Shown: positions 7,005 through 7,187 of the stretch, piece after piece | Numbering within the stretch: position 1 is the first letter of the stretch | How the letters are laid out: each line of letters opens with the position of its first letter | Assembly: GCA_014859215.1 (NCBI GenBank) | Contig: JACUUS010000118.1 | Span: forward strand, 1-7,187 | DNA: 7,187 bases | Direction: 5' to 3' | From: Dehalococcoidia bacterium | GTDB taxonomy: Bacteria; Chloroflexota; Dehalococcoidia; SZUA-161 | Notes under the pieces: model-generated | The model's input: only the letters and a program-made list of their open reading frames with translations | What the model was told of the DNA's origin: nothing | Database searches by the model: none | Made by a program: the position numbers and the translations under genes

Positions 7005-7075
7005 TTGTTGTCGTTGCGATTTGGAGAGCGTCCCGACGGAATCGGGAAGGTGGTGGTCGAATCTTCTCAGCTGCA
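7005..7075 (+). pseudogene. Degenerate tRNA-like copy next to tRNA-Ala
   Basis: This stretch aligns with the preceding tRNA-Ala but cannot fold fully. ATTTGG-AGAGCG (from 7019) matches the D-loop region with one base missing. A 17-nt arm (7031-7047) occupies the place of the anticodon arm. TCGAATC (from 7057) matches the T loop. CAGCTGCACTTTGTTGT at 7068-7084 matches the tRNA 3' end and flank at 6995-7011 in 16 of 17 bases, exactly 73 bp later. The acceptor 5' strand and D stem are lost, and the T stem is weak. The anticodon-position stem (TCCCG/CGGGA) is still perfectly paired but has a different sequence. No CCA is encoded. It is probably a dead tandem copy or a remnant of a second tRNA. 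Confidence 0.6.
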
Positions 7076-7117
7076 CTTTGTTGTTGCGCTGGCGGACTAA
7101 TCCCCGTCAACCGGCGC

Positions 7118-7186
7118 TCAATATCTCAGGCTTGCCAGAAGTCTGAATTCCCGCTGTGAGTCCGTTTCGGCCTTTTCCTTGAAGGG
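7118..7186 (-). CDS. Possible C-terminal end of a leftward gene (partial)
   Basis: On the minus strand the frame entering at the window edge reads 22 residues ending LLASLRY before a TGA (complement of 7118-7120). The composition (charged, then Leu-rich) looks like a protein tail. However, the other two minus frames also stay open for part of this stretch, so the call is weak and no product can be named. Confidence 0.2.
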   Translation of the reverse strand, partial: PFKEKAETDSQREFRLLASLRY

Positions 7187-7187
7187 A

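Noticed and set aside
7031..7047. The TCCCGA/TCGGGA hairpin as an intrinsic terminator after tRNA-Ala.
   Set aside because: The stem is only 6 bp and is followed by AAGGTGGTGG rather than a T-tract. It fits the anticodon arm of a tRNA remnant better.

Overview
This looks like an ordinary chromosomal housekeeping stretch from a free-living bacterium with mid-to-high GC content. The ribF-tyrS pair, an EF-G-2-type factor outside any ribosomal operon, a LpxL/HtrB-superfamily acyltransferase with a DR rather than DQ second motif, and a tRNA gene without encoded CCA suggest a Chloroflexota (Dehalococcoidia-like) or similar lineage. That placement is an inference and is not proven by the window. I see no transposase, integrase, CRISPR array, phage gene or toxin-antitoxin pair.

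Layout: (1) 1-215 is a leader region with no recognisable gene. It ends in a strong sigma70-type promoter (TTGACG, 17 bp, TACAAT). (2) 216-2397 (+) is a two-gene operon. ribF makes FMN and FAD, and tyrS charges tRNA-Tyr and begins inside the last codons of ribF. (3) 2400-4442 (-) is an EF-G-like translational GTPase convergent with tyrS, with only 2 bp between the two stop codons. Its own promoter reads leftward from the 4443-4606 gap. (4) 4607-5818 (+) is an exported or membrane-anchored protein of unknown family with an HExxH zinc-peptidase signature, transcribed divergently from the EF-G-like gene. (5) 5962-6891 (+) is a membrane-associated lysophospholipid/lipid A-type acyltransferase behind a 143-bp gap that holds a perfect TATAAT box. 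(6) 6930-7002 (+) is tRNA-Ala(GGC), whose promoter starts on the acyltransferase stop codon. A decayed tRNA-like copy follows it directly. (7) The last 70 bp may hold the tail of a leftward gene.

The genes serve separate core functions (cofactor synthesis, aminoacylation, translation, envelope lipid acylation) and do not form one obvious system. Each transcription unit has its own sigma70-like promoter, four of the five with exactly 17-bp spacing and recognisable boxes. No clear intrinsic terminator was found anywhere in the window. The two items that most deserve a second look are the tRNA-Ala plus degenerate tandem tRNA-like copy at the right end, and the uncharacterised HEWVH protein in the middle.
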